64,000 nucleotides of DNA from the NCBI RefSeq assembly GCF_001886695.1, contig NZ_CP018097.1, forward strand, positions 1,631,001-1,695,000, read 5' to 3'. Shown here piece after piece: positions 51,928 to 59,721 of the stretch. A program made the translations under genes and the position numbers. This stretch comes from Aurantiacibacter gangjinensis (GTDB lineage: Bacteria > Pseudomonadota > Alphaproteobacteria > Sphingomonadales > Sphingomonadaceae). The number at the start of each line of letters is the position of its first letter. Position 1 is the first letter of the stretch. Below the pieces are notes generated by a model that saw nothing but the letters and a program-made list of their open reading frames with translations, was not told where the DNA came from and made no database searches.

Positions 51928-52193
51928 GCGGCGGTGTCCTTCTTGCGGCGCGCGATCCATGCCTTGCCAAGGCCCCAAAGCGCAATCGCGGCCCAGAACC
52001 CTTCGAGCACGAGGCTCGGGATGTTGGTGTGGACCAGCAGCGACACCGTCAGCAGCGCCGCGCCTGCCAGATTGGTGCCATGCAGGATGAAGGGGTTCGG
52101 CTCCTCCACCGCCGTGAGGTAGAAATACGCGCTCATGATGCAGGCCGTGCCGAGAAAGCCGATGAGGCTGTATATATCGAGCGGGGTGGTCAT
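51924..52193 (-). CDS. CBU_0592-like small membrane protein
   Basis: 89 residues, three helices. The pattern LIGFLGTACIMSAYFYLTAVEE, ILHGTNLAGAALLTVSLLVH and VLEGFWAAIALWGLGKAW fits the CBU_0592 family (DUF, unknown function), with a conserved Asn-Leu-Ala-Gly between helices one and two. The basic tail RRKKDT is cytoplasmic. It heads a three-gene leftward operon with the secreted peptidase and cmk, each joined by 4-bp overlaps. An 86-bp palindromic repeat separates it from aroA. Confidence 0.72.
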   Translation of the reverse strand: MTTPLDIYSLIGFLGTACIMSAYFYLTAVEEPNPFILHGTNLAGAALLTVSLLVHTNIPSLVLEGFWAAIALWGLGKAWIARRKKDTAA

Positions 52194-52209
52194 AACTTCG
52201 AACCCTTAG

Positions 52210-52295
52210 CGTCACCCCGGCCCCCGAGCCGGGGTCCAGCTTGTTCCGTCGCGACGAAGTAAAAAGCGGGACCCCGGATCAAGTCCGGGGTGACG
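52210..52295. repeat. 86-bp palindromic intergenic element, copy 2
   Basis: Starts CGTCACCCCGGCCCCCGAGC and ends GGATCAAGTCCGGGGTGACG, like copy 1 at 29127-29212 (arms almost identical, same length, centre different). It fills the gap between aroA and the small membrane protein gene. Confidence 0.85.
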
Positions 52296-52308
52296 TGAAT
52301 GGAAAAGA

Positions 52309-53646
52309 TCACCCCTGCGCTCCTTCCAGTAAATCCATGAATGTCGGGAAGCTCGTCGCGATCGGTGTGGTGTCGTCCACCTCCACGCCGTCGCTGCTGG
52401 CTAGCCCCGCCACGGCCATGCTCATGGCGATGCGGTGGTCGAGATGGGTGGTGACAGCGGCGCCATCGGGCGTGCCGGGCAGCGGATCGCCGCCGGTGCC
52501 GCGGATGATGAGGCCGTCCTCCCGCTCCTCGACCCGCGCCCCGGCCAGTGTGAGCGCATTGGCCATGGCGGTGATGCGGTCGCTTTCCTTGACGCGCAGC
52601 TCTTCCAGCCCTCGGGTCGTGGTGGTGCCGCTCGCCATGCTGGCGGCGATGAAGAGGATTGGAAATTCGTCCACCATCGCAGGCACGATGGCGGGGTCGA
52701 CATCGACGCCTGTCAAAGCCGAGTGGCGCACATGCAAATCGGCCACCGGCTCGCCGCCGACTTCGCGCCGGTCCAGTTCCTCGATCTGCCCGCCCATGTC
52801 GCGCAGCACATCGAACAGCGCGGCGCGCGTGGGGTTGAGGCCGACATTCTCGATCACGAGATCGCTGCCTTCCACCAGCAGTGCCGCGACAGCGAAGAAG
52901 GCAGCGGAAGACGGGTCGCCGGGCACGGTGATTGTCTGGGGTTGCAAGTCAGCCTCGCCATGGACGGTGATAATCCTTGCGCCATTCTCCTCGCCCACCT
53001 CCAGCTTCGCGCCGAAGCCGCGCAGCATCCGTTCGGAATGGTCGCGTGTGGGCACCGGCTCGATCACGCGGGTAGTGCCGGCGGTGTTCAGCCCCGCCAG
53101 CAGCACGGCGCTTTTCACCTGCGCCGATGCGACCGGAAGGCGGTAGGTGATCGGCACGGCGGGGGAGATGCCGCGCGACAAGAGCGGCAAACGGTCGCCG
53201 TCGCGCGCTTCGTACGCCGCACCCATTTGCGAGAGCGGCGTGATGACACGCTGCATCGGGCGTTTGGACAGGCTCGCGTCGCCGACAAACGTCACATCGA
53301 TCGGATGGCTGGCAACCAGGCCCATCAACAGCCGCGTGCTGGTGCCTGAATTGCCCATGTCGAGCGCGCTTTCGGGCTGCAGCAGGCTGCCGACGCCCAC
53401 GCCGTGCACGCTCCACACGCCGTCCGGCCCGCGCTCCACGCTCGCGCCCATCGCCCGCATGGCGGCAGCGGTGGCCAGCACGTCTTCGCCTTCCAGCAGG
53501 CCCGACACGCGCGTTTCGCCCACGGCCAGCGCGCCCAGCATGATTGCGCGGTGACTGATCGATTTGTCGCCCGGCACGCGGATGCGACCCTTCAAGGGGC
53601 CATTGCCCGCGAAACGGTGCGGCGAGGGCGGGTTGGAATGGCTCAA
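52309..53646 (-). CDS. aroA: 3-phosphoshikimate 1-carboxyvinyltransferase (EPSP synthase)
   Basis: 445 residues from a TTG at 53646; another TTG at 53673 would add nine residues. It joins shikimate-3-phosphate and PEP in aromatic amino-acid synthesis. VPGDKSISHRAIML, FVGDASLSKRPMQRVITPL, YRLPVASAQVKSAVLLAGLN, RDHSERMLRGFGA and GLEELRVKESDRITAMANAL show the class II type, closest to the Agrobacterium CP4 enzyme. At the position of the CP4 Ala100 this protein has Gly (in DMGNSGTSTR). It heads the aroA/cmk/rpsA group, which is interrupted by two genes and the 86-bp repeat. Confidence 0.95.
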   Translation of the reverse strand: MSHSNPPSPHRFAGNGPLKGRIRVPGDKSISHRAIMLGALAVGETRVSGLLEGEDVLATAAAMRAMGASVERGPDGVWSVHGVGVGSLLQPESALDMGNSGTSTRLLMGLVASHPIDVTFVGDASLSKRPMQRVITPLSQMGAAYEARDGDRLPLLSRGISPAVPITYRLPVASAQVKSAVLLAGLNTAGTTRVIEPVPTRDHSERMLRGFGAKLEVGEENGARIITVHGEADLQPQTITVPGDPSSAAFFAVAALLVEGSDLVIENVGLNPTRAALFDVLRDMGGQIEELDRREVGGEPVADLHVRHSALTGVDVDPAIVPAMVDEFPILFIAASMASGTTTTRGLEELRVKESDRITAMANALTLAGARVEEREDGLIIRGTGGDPLPGTPDGAAVTTHLDHRIAMSMAVAGLASSDGVEVDDTTPIATSFPTFMDLLEGAQG

Positions 53647-53798
53647 CGCGGTGCCTATCTGCTGCGGATGCAAGGCGAGCGCTTTGACACTCGCATGACC
53701 CTATGGCAAGGCGCGCCCGCTCGTGATTCTGCTATGGTGCGGGACACGCAATCTATTCCCCGGACGCACGATCCGGACGAGACTTAAGGACTTTGCAA

Positions 53799-54125
53799 AT
53801 GGCCAAGGCTGAATGGGGCACCAAGCGCACCTGCCCGAAATGCGGGACGCGCTTTTACGATCTGGGCAAGGAAGACCCTGTCACCTGCATCGAATGCGGC
53901 AATGAATGGACGCCCGAGCCCGTGCTCAAGTCCAAGCAGCCCATCCCCTTCGACGAACAGGACGCGAAGAAGAAAGACGACAAGGAAGCCGATTCCGATC
54001 TGGCCGATGACGATCTGGAAGATATCGACGAGGACGACGATTCGCCCGACAACGATGTCGACCTGGGCGGCGATGACGACCTCGGCGTCGACACCGCCGA
54101 CAAGGATGGCGAAGAGGATAGCTGA
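53799..54125 (+). CDS. TIGR02300-family zinc-ribbon protein
   Basis: 108 residues. The N-terminal zinc ribbon AEWGTKRTCPKCGTRFYDLG plus CIECGNEWTPEP has the CxxC...CxxC pair and the FYDLG signature of this alphaproteobacterial family of unknown function. The C-terminal half is strongly acidic (Asp/Glu-rich repeats such as DLADDDLEDIDEDDD) and disordered. AAGGA is 8 bp before the ATG. It is divergent from aroA and followed by a palindrome-rich gap. Confidence 0.86.
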   Translation: MAKAEWGTKRTCPKCGTRFYDLGKEDPVTCIECGNEWTPEPVLKSKQPIPFDEQDAKKKDDKEADSDLADDDLEDIDEDDDSPDNDVDLGGDDDLGVDTADKDGEEDS

Positions 54126-54441
54126 GTTTGTGTCGCGAAGCCGCATCCGCGGCTTCGTCCTCGCTAGACGCACTCCGCTACGCTGCGTGCCCGCTGCGGG
54201 CGGGCTTTGCCCTTTGTCGCTCGCTTTTGACGAGCGAATATGCACTGGTTTCCGTGTTGGCGGTGTATCGGTGTCTGAAAGGCACCGACAGCCCGCGACC
54301 GCGGGCCGCCCGGTAGGGCGAGCCAAGTGAGCGGATGCGAACGCCGGCTCTTGAGGCAAACAAAAATCCCTTGCCCTCCGCGCCGCGCGGGCATAAAGGG
54401 CCACTCCGCATCCCTTCGGGGGTGCGAAAATCGATGGTTAC
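54126..54441. other. Gene-free, hairpin-rich spacer before tRNA-Ala
   Basis: 316 bp with no convincing gene. It begins with a long GC hairpin (GCGAAGCCGC and GCGGCTTCG). Later hairpins come from CTCGC/GCGAG-type arms, CGGTGTC/GGCACCG and GCATCCC/GGGGTGC. Short open frames on both strands here (about 60-77 codons) have no start signals and show Arg/Ser/Ala-rich composition typical of GC-rich noncoding DNA. The spacer leads directly into the tRNA gene. Confidence 0.6.
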
Positions 54442-54517
54442 GGGGCCTTAGCTCAGCTGGGAGAGCGCAACACTGGCAGTGTTGAGGTCAGCGGTTCGAT
54501 CCCGCTAGGCTCCACCA
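54442..54517 (+). tRNA. tRNA-Ala (GGC), CCA encoded
   Basis: Complete cloverleaf: acceptor GGGGCCT with AGGCTCC (one G-U), D-arm GCTC/GAGC, anticodon stem CAACA/TGTTG around CTGGCAG with anticodon GGC, and T-arm AGCGG/CCGCT around TTCGATC. Discriminator A and an encoded CCA finish the gene. Confidence 0.96.
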
Positions 54518-54857
54518 TTGCATTGCCTTTCGGCCCAGGGCGGGCTGCAAATGGCGGATCGCTGCGCTTCCGGTGCTCACGGCCTTAATGGCCGCTCCGC
54601 TCCGGTTCTCGCACTCCACCATTTTCGCTTCCACCCTGAACCGAAATCCAACGCAATGGCATTCGGTAAACACCTCGTCATTGCGAGGAGCGAAGCGACG
54701 AAGCAATCCAGCTTCCCACTTCGCAAACTGAAAAAGCCGGTTCCGACTACGGGATCGCACGCTGGCCGACGAGGTTTCGTCCGCCGGCGTTTTTGGCATT
54801 TGGCGCATGGCTACCCATTTTGGGAACACCAAGCGCTGCAAAGGAGCAAAGACGCGC
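54518..54857. other. Gene-free spacer between tRNA-Ala and ffh
   Basis: 340 bp with no gene. It holds a second copy of CTCCACCATT (54614-54623) that repeats the end of the tRNA (54510-54519), preceded by CCGGTTCTCGCA, somewhat like a T-arm. It also holds half of a CGTCATTGCGAGGAGC repeat at 54674-54713, and, at 54841-54846, the AAGGAG for ffh. Confidence 0.6.
54674..54713. repeat. Half copy of the CGTCATTGCGAGGAGC repeat
   Basis: Reads CTCGTCATTGCGAGGAGCGA, then AGCGACGAAGCAATCCAGCT. The matching inverted arm is missing, in contrast to the full element at 61375-61482 with which it shares CGTCATTGCGAGGAGC and GAAGCAATCCA. Confidence 0.75.
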
Positions 54858-56336
54858 ATGTTCGATACGCTGTCCGATCGCCTGAATTCCGTCTTCGACC
54901 GCCTGCGCGGTCGCGGGGCGCTGGGCGAGCAGGATGTGCGCGATGCCATGCGCGAGGTGCGCATTGCGCTGCTCGAAGCCGATGTCGCCCTGCCGGTCGC
55001 CCGCGATTTCATCGCCCGGGTTACGGAGCGCGCCGTCGGGCAGGAAGTGCTCAAGTCGGTCACGCCCGGCCAGCAGGTCATCAAGATCGTCAATGACGAG
55101 CTGGTCACCATGCTGGGCGGTGACGATGATGGCGCGGGCGCGGCGACGCCGCTCAATCTCGGCGTCAAGCCGCCGGCCGTCGTGATGATGGTCGGCCTGC
55201 AAGGCTCGGGCAAGACCACGAGCACTGCGAAGATCGCCAAGCTGCTGCGCGAGAAAGAGGGCAAGAAGGCCATGATGGCCTCGCTCGACGTCAATCGTCC
55301 GGCCGCACAGGAGCAGCTTGCGGTGCTGGGCGAGCAGGCCGAAGTCGCCACACTGCCAATCGTGCCGGGCCAGCAGCCCGTCGATATCGCCAAGCGCGCG
55401 CTGCAGGCCGCGCAGTTGCAGAATGTCGACGTGCTGCTGCTGGATACCGCTGGCCGCCTGCATGTCGATGAAGCGCTGATGGCCGAGATGAAGGCTGTCG
55501 CCTCGGTTTCTATGCCTGCCGAAGTACTACTGGTTGTCGACAGCCTGACCGGCCAGGACGCGGTCAATGTGGCGCAGAGCTTCACCGATGAAGTGCCGCT
55601 GACCGGCGTGGTGCTTACCCGTATGGATGGCGATGCGCGTGGAGGTGCTGCGCTTTCCATGCGTGCCGTAACCGGCAAGCCGATCAAGTTTGCCGGCACG
55701 GGCGAGAAGCTCGACGCGATCGAGCGCTTCCACCCCGCGCGCGTGGCCGACCGCATCCTCGGCATGGGCGATGTGGTGTCGCTGGTTGAGAAGGCTGCCG
55801 AGACGATCAAGGCCGAAGAGGCCGAAGAGCTCGCCAATCGCATGATGAAGGGCAAGTTCGACCTGAACGACCTTCGCAAGCAGTTGCAGCAGATGCAGAA
55901 TATGGGCGGGCTGGGCATGCTGGCGGGCATGATGCCGGGCATGAAAAAGGCCAAGGCCGCGATGGCGGGCGCCGACATGGATGACCGCGTGCTTGTCCAC
56001 ATGGATGCCATCATCGGCTCGATGACCAAGAAGGAACGCGCCCATCCGCAGCTGCTCAACGCCAAGCGCAAGAAGCGCGTCGCGGCGGGCAGCGGGCGCA
56101 GCGTGCAGGAGGTCAACAAGATCCTCAAGATGCACCAGGAAATGGGCCGCGCAATGAAGCAGATCCGCAAGATGGGCGGGCTGAAAGGCCTCGCCGCCAT
56201 GTTCGGCGGCGGCGGTATCGGTGGCGCGACACCGGGCGGGGCTCCGGGAGTTCCGGGCGGTGCGCCTGGCGGCATGCCGGGTCTTCCCGGCGGCCAGCTG
56301 CCGCCGGAAATGCAAGAATTTTTGAAGAAAAAGTAA
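54858..56336 (+). CDS. ffh: Signal recognition particle protein
   Basis: 492 residues. The NG domain shows VGLQGSGKTTSTAKIAKLL (P-loop), DVNRPAAQEQL, LLLDTAGRLHVDE and LTRMDGDARGGAALSM with TGKPIKFAGTGEKLD; the methionine-rich M domain (LGMLAGMMPGMKKAKAAM and on) binds 4.5S RNA and signal peptides. The C-terminal tail is Gly/Pro/Met-rich (GGAPGVPGGAPGGMPG). It targets membrane proteins to FtsY and the translocon. The ATG at 54858 follows AAGGAG by 11 bp; the longer frame from 54807 is leader. It begins the ffh-rpsP-rimM-trmD-rplS cluster. Confidence 0.96.
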   Translation: MFDTLSDRLNSVFDRLRGRGALGEQDVRDAMREVRIALLEADVALPVARDFIARVTERAVGQEVLKSVTPGQQVIKIVNDELVTMLGGDDDGAGAATPLNLGVKPPAVVMMVGLQGSGKTTSTAKIAKLLREKEGKKAMMASLDVNRPAAQEQLAVLGEQAEVATLPIVPGQQPVDIAKRALQAAQLQNVDVLLLDTAGRLHVDEALMAEMKAVASVSMPAEVLLVVDSLTGQDAVNVAQSFTDEVPLTGVVLTRMDGDARGGAALSMRAVTGKPIKFAGTGEKLDAIERFHPARVADRILGMGDVVSLVEKAAETIKAEEAEELANRMMKGKFDLNDLRKQLQQMQNMGGLGMLAGMMPGMKKAKAAMAGADMDDRVLVHMDAIIGSMTKKERAHPQLLNAKRKKRVAAGSGRSVQEVNKILKMHQEMGRAMKQIRKMGGLKGLAAMFGGGGIGGATPGGAPGVPGGAPGGMPGLPGGQLPPEMQEFLKKK

Positions 56337-56373
56337 TCGAATTCAAGACTTAAGACTGGAAAGGTAATCTAAC

Positions 56374-56916
56374 ATGGCAATCGCACTTCGTCTCGCCCGT
56401 GGCGGCGCAAAGAAGCGTCCCTATTATCGCATCGTGGCTGCCGACAGCCGCCGTGCGCGTGACGGCAAGTATCTGGAGCAGCTGGGCACCTACAACCCGA
56501 TGCTCGCCAAGGATGACGAGAACCGCGTCAACCTGAACGAAGACCGCATCCGCTACTGGCTGGGCGTCGGTGCCAAGCCGAGCGACCGCGTGCTGCGCTT
56601 CCTCGATGCTGCCGGCATCATGGAGCGTCCCGCTCGCAACAACCCGAAGAAGGCTGAGCCGGGCGAAGCCGCCAAGGAACGCGCCGAGGAAAAGGCCGCC
56701 AAGGAAGCCGAGAAGAAGGAAGCTGAAGAGGCTGCCAAGGCTGAAGCTGAAGAAGCCAAGAAGGCTGCCAAGGAAGCACCGGCCGAAGAGGCTCCCGCCG
56801 AGGAAGCTGCTGCCGAGGACACCGCTGCCGCTGAAGGCGAAGGCGCTGCAGCCGAAGCTGTGGAAACCGCTGACGAGGCCAAGGAAGAGGCCGCTGACGA
56901 GAAGTCGGAGGGCTGA
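56374..56916 (+). CDS. rpsP: 30S ribosomal protein S16 with long charged C-terminal tail
   Basis: 180 residues against about 80-90 in most bacteria. The first 85 residues are canonical: [33 protein letters not shown] and [20 protein letters not shown]. From about residue 95 the protein is an Ala/Glu/Lys-rich low-complexity tail that turns more acidic toward its end. Extensions of this type are seen in other alphaproteobacterial S16 proteins, but their function is unknown. GGAAAGGT precedes the ATG. A palindromic repeat lies between it and rimM. Confidence 0.95.
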   Translation: MAIALRLARGGAKKRPYYRIVAADSRRARDGKYLEQLGTYNPMLAKDDENRVNLNEDRIRYWLGVGAKPSDRVLRFLDAAGIMERPARNNPKKAEPGEAAKERAEEKAAKEAEKKEAEEAAKAEAEEAKKAAKEAPAEEAPAEEAAAEDTAAAEGEGAAAEAVETADEAKEEAADEKSEG

Positions 56917-56946
56917 TCGCAGGCAAATCGCGCCGCCGTTTCCCGT

Positions 56947-57021
56947 TTGTCCTGAGCTTGTCGAAGGGCGAAATAGATACGGCGGCGCGAATTCGCACTT
57001 CGACAGGCTCAGTGCGAACGG
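56947..57021. repeat. Palindromic repeat, class CTTCGACAAGCTCAG, copy 2
   Basis: Inverted arms GTCCTGAGCTTGTCGAAGGG (56949-56968) and ACTTCGACAGGCTCAGTGCG lie about 27 bp apart. They are flanked by a further inverted pair, GCGCCGCCGT and ACGGCGGCGC. It sits between rpsP and rimM and ends 9 bp before the rimM start, so it lies within the operon transcript. Confidence 0.85.
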
Positions 57022-57030
57022 ATTGCCCTT

Positions 57031-57540
57031 ATGGTTATTGATAAAAAACCCATCATCTTGGCCGCCATCACCGGCGCGCATGGGGTGACGGGCGAAGTGC
57101 GCCTCAAGCTCTTCGGCGACGGGCTCGCCTCGCTCAAACAGCACAAGAGTTTCAATGACGGCGCGCTCACGCCGAAAAAGCTGCGCGACGACAATAAAGG
57201 CGGCGCGATCGCCCGCTTTGCTGAGGCGCAGAACCGCAGCGAGGCGGATAAGCTGCGCGGTACCACGCTCACCGTCAGCCGCGACGCGCTCCCTGCGCTG
57301 GAGGATGGCGAGTATTACCACACCGACCTGATCGGCCTTGCCGCCGTCTCCACCGATGGCAGTGCACTGGGCGAAGTCACCGCCGTGCACAATTTCGGCG
57401 CGGGCGATGTGATCGAGATTACCCTGCCGCCGGTCGAGGGCAAGAAAGCGAAGACCTTCATGGTGCCGATGCGCGTGGAGGCGGTGCCGTCGTGGAATCA
57501 TTCCACACTCACAGTGCATGAAGACTTTGCGGAACGCTGA
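57031..57540 (+). CDS. rimM: 16S rRNA processing protein RimM
   Basis: 169 residues. RimM helps mature the 30S head by binding S19. The N-terminal domain starts IILAAITGAHGVTGEVRLKL, the family signature, and the PRC-barrel domain contains GEYYHTDLIGLAAVSTDG with GEVTAVHNFGAGDVIEI. The ATG is preceded by a palindromic repeat and a poor ribosome binding site, so coupling to rpsP is weak. In most relatives trmD follows directly, but here five unrelated genes intervene. Confidence 0.95.
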   Translation: MVIDKKPIILAAITGAHGVTGEVRLKLFGDGLASLKQHKSFNDGALTPKKLRDDNKGGAIARFAEAQNRSEADKLRGTTLTVSRDALPALEDGEYYHTDLIGLAAVSTDGSALGEVTAVHNFGAGDVIEITLPPVEGKKAKTFMVPMRVEAVPSWNHSTLTVHEDFAER

Positions 57541-57604
57541 GGTTCCGGTTTAGACCGAGCGGATCGAAGGCAAGCCTGCTGCAACCGGCAAGAGGTCATC
57601 CCGC

Positions 57605-57952
57605 ATGGAATTCGTCATCCTTTTCATCCCCTTGCTGCTGGTGCTGGTCGTGCCCCAGCTGGTCGGCCGCGCATTGGGGCGTCGCGACAGCCGCATGAGC
57701 GCCATGCGCGGCGCGTTGCTGGCGGCTCTCCCTGCGCTCTTCCCTTTCCTCCTGCTCGGCCTGCTGATTGCCGCGTCCGACCAGCCGATGAACCTCTCGG
57801 TCTGCACGGCGCCGCTTTGCGATGCCGATACCGGCTGGTGGGAACTGCTCGCCGTACTGGCCGTGCCGTGCTTCATCATTGCCCTGCTCCTGGGCTGGTG
57901 GGGCTTTCGCATGGGCCGGCGCGAGCGTGACGAGGATGTGGTCGGAGGCTAG
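57605..57952 (+). CDS. Hypothetical membrane protein
   Basis: 115 residues with three helices: FVILFIPLLLVLVVPQLVG, LLAALPALFPFLLLGLLIAAS and LLAVLAVPCFIIALLLGWWG. The loop SVCTAPLCDADTGWW has two cysteines, and a basic C-terminal tail (RMGRRERDEDV) is cytoplasmic. No family is recognised. It lies in the DNA inserted between rimM and trmD and is followed at once by another membrane protein gene. Confidence 0.62.
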   Translation: MEFVILFIPLLLVLVVPQLVGRALGRRDSRMSAMRGALLAALPALFPFLLLGLLIAASDQPMNLSVCTAPLCDADTGWWELLAVLAVPCFIIALLLGWWGFRMGRRERDEDVVGG

Positions 57953-57955
57953 GTG

Positions 57956-58288
57956 ATGGCGGGCTCCGTACTTGTCGGCGCGATCTTCCTGCTGTTCGGC
58001 GCGGTCATCCTGAACGGCTTTGCCGCAGGCGTGGCGGCTGCGCTTTACCTGCGGGATCCGAACCAGACGCGCGGCAGCCGCATCGCCTGGTCCGTCCTCA
58101 TCAGTGGCATCGCTTTCATCTCTCTTTTCACCGGCGTCTTCCTTGTCGACCTGGCGGACGGGCCGGTGGTGAGCATGCTGGCGCTGCTGGTACTCGGCGC
58201 GATGGGCACGGTCGTCTCGCTGCCCGGCGCGATCATCATGTCGCGCAAGATCGAGGCCGTGTCGACCGTGGGGCGGACGTTCGATTAG
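57956..58288 (+). CDS. Hypothetical membrane protein
   Basis: 110 residues with four short helices (VLVGAIFLLFGAVILNGFAAG, IAWSVLISGIAFISLFTGVF, LALLVLGAMGTVVSLPG). A GTG immediately upstream of the ATG at 57956 may also serve. It begins 3 bp after the stop of the previous membrane protein gene, so the two are very likely cotranslated. No known domain. Confidence 0.6.
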   Translation: MAGSVLVGAIFLLFGAVILNGFAAGVAAALYLRDPNQTRGSRIAWSVLISGIAFISLFTGVFLVDLADGPVVSMLALLVLGAMGTVVSLPGAIIMSRKIEAVSTVGRTFD

Positions 58289-58330
58289 CGCGCATTGCGC
58301 CGCGCCACGCGCCCGTTTAACGCAGCGCGC

Positions 58331-59290
58331 ATGACCAAGCTCAACGTTGCCATCTGCCAAGCCGCACCCGTTCCGCTCGCCGTGTCGGACGGGATCGACA
58401 AGGCCGTGCGCCTCGCTACCGAAGCGGTGGAGGGCGGCGCGCAGCTTGTGGCCTTTGGCGAGACGTTTCTCGGCGGCTATCCGCTCTGGCTGGACGAAGC
58501 GCCCGGCGCGGCCCTGTGGGACCATCCCGGCACGCGCGCCATGCACCGCATCCTGCTGGAACAGGCCGTGGTGCCGGGTGACGAGCGGCTGCTGCCATTG
58601 CAGGAACTGTGCGACCGCACGGGCGCGGTCATCTCCATCGGCGCGCATGAGCGGGTGCGCCAGAGCCTCTACAACAACCAGATGACCTTCCGCCCCGGCC
58701 TGCCGGTGCTGGACCATCGCAAGCTGGTGCCCACCCATGGCGAGCGGCTGATCTGGATGCGCGGCGACGGCTCCACACTTGGCGTGCATCAAGCGGTCTG
58801 GGGCAGCGTCGGCAGCCTCATCTGTTGGGAACACTGGATGCCGCTCGCGCGCGCGGCGATGCACAATCTGGGCGAGAGCGTGCATGTCGCCTGCTGGCCG
58901 ACCGTGCGCGAAAGCTATGCCATTGCGAGCCGCCACTACGCAATTGAAGGCCGCTGCTTCGTGCTGGCGGCGGGGCTGGTGCAGACGAAGGCGGATGTGT
59001 TCGACGGGCTGGAGCGGCTGGGCGAAAACAGTGGCGCGGCGAAGGAGTTGGTCGAGGCTATCGAAGCCGACGTGCTGAACCGTGGCGGCTCCCTGATCGC
59101 CGCGCCCGATGCCAGCGTGATCGCGCAGGCGGGCGAGGATGAGGAAACGCTGCTGGCCGAGCTGGACCTGTCAGCGCGCGATGAAGGGCTGACGAGTTTG
59201 GACACCGATGGGCATTATTCGCGGCCCGATGTGTTCGAGCTGAGCGTCGATACGCGGGCGAAGGATGGGGTACGGTGGGACATTGCCTGA
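58331..59290 (+). CDS. Nitrilase / carbon-nitrogen hydrolase family protein
   Basis: 319 residues. The catalytic triad is visible: Glu in GETFLGGYPLWLD, Lys in DHRKLVPTHGE and Cys in SLICWEHWMPLAR. The sequence is of the true nitrilase branch (CWEHWMP is typical), which hydrolyses organic nitriles to acids and ammonia; the physiological substrate is unknown. ATG 58331 opens TKLNVAICQAAPVPLAV. The gene is inserted between rimM and trmD along with four membrane-protein genes, and the following gene overlaps its 3' end. Confidence 0.9.
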   Translation: MTKLNVAICQAAPVPLAVSDGIDKAVRLATEAVEGGAQLVAFGETFLGGYPLWLDEAPGAALWDHPGTRAMHRILLEQAVVPGDERLLPLQELCDRTGAVISIGAHERVRQSLYNNQMTFRPGLPVLDHRKLVPTHGERLIWMRGDGSTLGVHQAVWGSVGSLICWEHWMPLARAAMHNLGESVHVACWPTVRESYAIASRHYAIEGRCFVLAAGLVQTKADVFDGLERLGENSGAAKELVEAIEADVLNRGGSLIAAPDASVIAQAGEDEETLLAELDLSARDEGLTSLDTDGHYSRPDVFELSVDTRAKDGVRWDIA

Positions 59291-59642
59291 ATCGGCCATA
59301 ATTCTACTTGTGCTAACCGGCGCAATTGCGCTGTCAGTTGTTGCAGTGCTGTGTGCAAACAACGTCGCAAGCAGACTCGCGCGGCAGACGAGTGGTTTCG
59401 AGTATTGGTCCATCAGCTTAGTTCCGCTGCCGACGATCTCCGTTCTGTACGGTTCATATGTGCTTCTATTCGCCTCCGACTGTGAACCAGTGCCGCCCGA
59501 CTTGATCGTGTTCTGGCATCGCGACACGGTCTTCAACCGGTTTGAAACCGCCTTCTGGTTTTATCTTTTCTGGCCGCTTTATAGCTTGTGTATCGCCATT
59601 CCGACGTCGATGTGGTTCGCACGAAGAAAGCAGAAAAACTGA
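59265..59642 (+). CDS. Hypothetical membrane protein of lower GC content
   Basis: 125 residues with helices AIILLVLTGAIALSVVAVLC, SISLVPLPTISVLYGSYVLL and FWFYLFWPLYSLCIAIPTSM. The ATG at 59265 lies within the end of the nitrilase gene (26-bp overlap); an in-frame TTG at 59283 is an alternative start. Codon use is visibly less GC-rich than neighbours, as for the low-GC gene at 28575, which suggests acquisition. No domain recognised. Confidence 0.6.
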   Translation: MGYGGTLPESAIILLVLTGAIALSVVAVLCANNVASRLARQTSGFEYWSISLVPLPTISVLYGSYVLLFASDCEPVPPDLIVFWHRDTVFNRFETAFWFYLFWPLYSLCIAIPTSMWFARRKQKN

Positions 59643-59721
59643 TTTTCACTGTCGCCGTTCTCACGGTTTAGGCTGGCATCGATCAGGTCTAATGCGGTCC
59701 AAAACTTTTAGGCTTCCTGAA

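Noticed and set aside
54128-54411. Small frames (60-77 codons) on both strands of the spacer before tRNA-Ala
   Set aside because: They overlap the hairpins, have no start signals and show the composition of noncoding GC-rich DNA.
54488-56275. A 595-codon minus-strand frame opposite ffh, opening in the tRNA-Ala region
   Set aside because: Pro/Ser/Ala-rich shadow of the GTPase and methionine-rich domains; no start signal.
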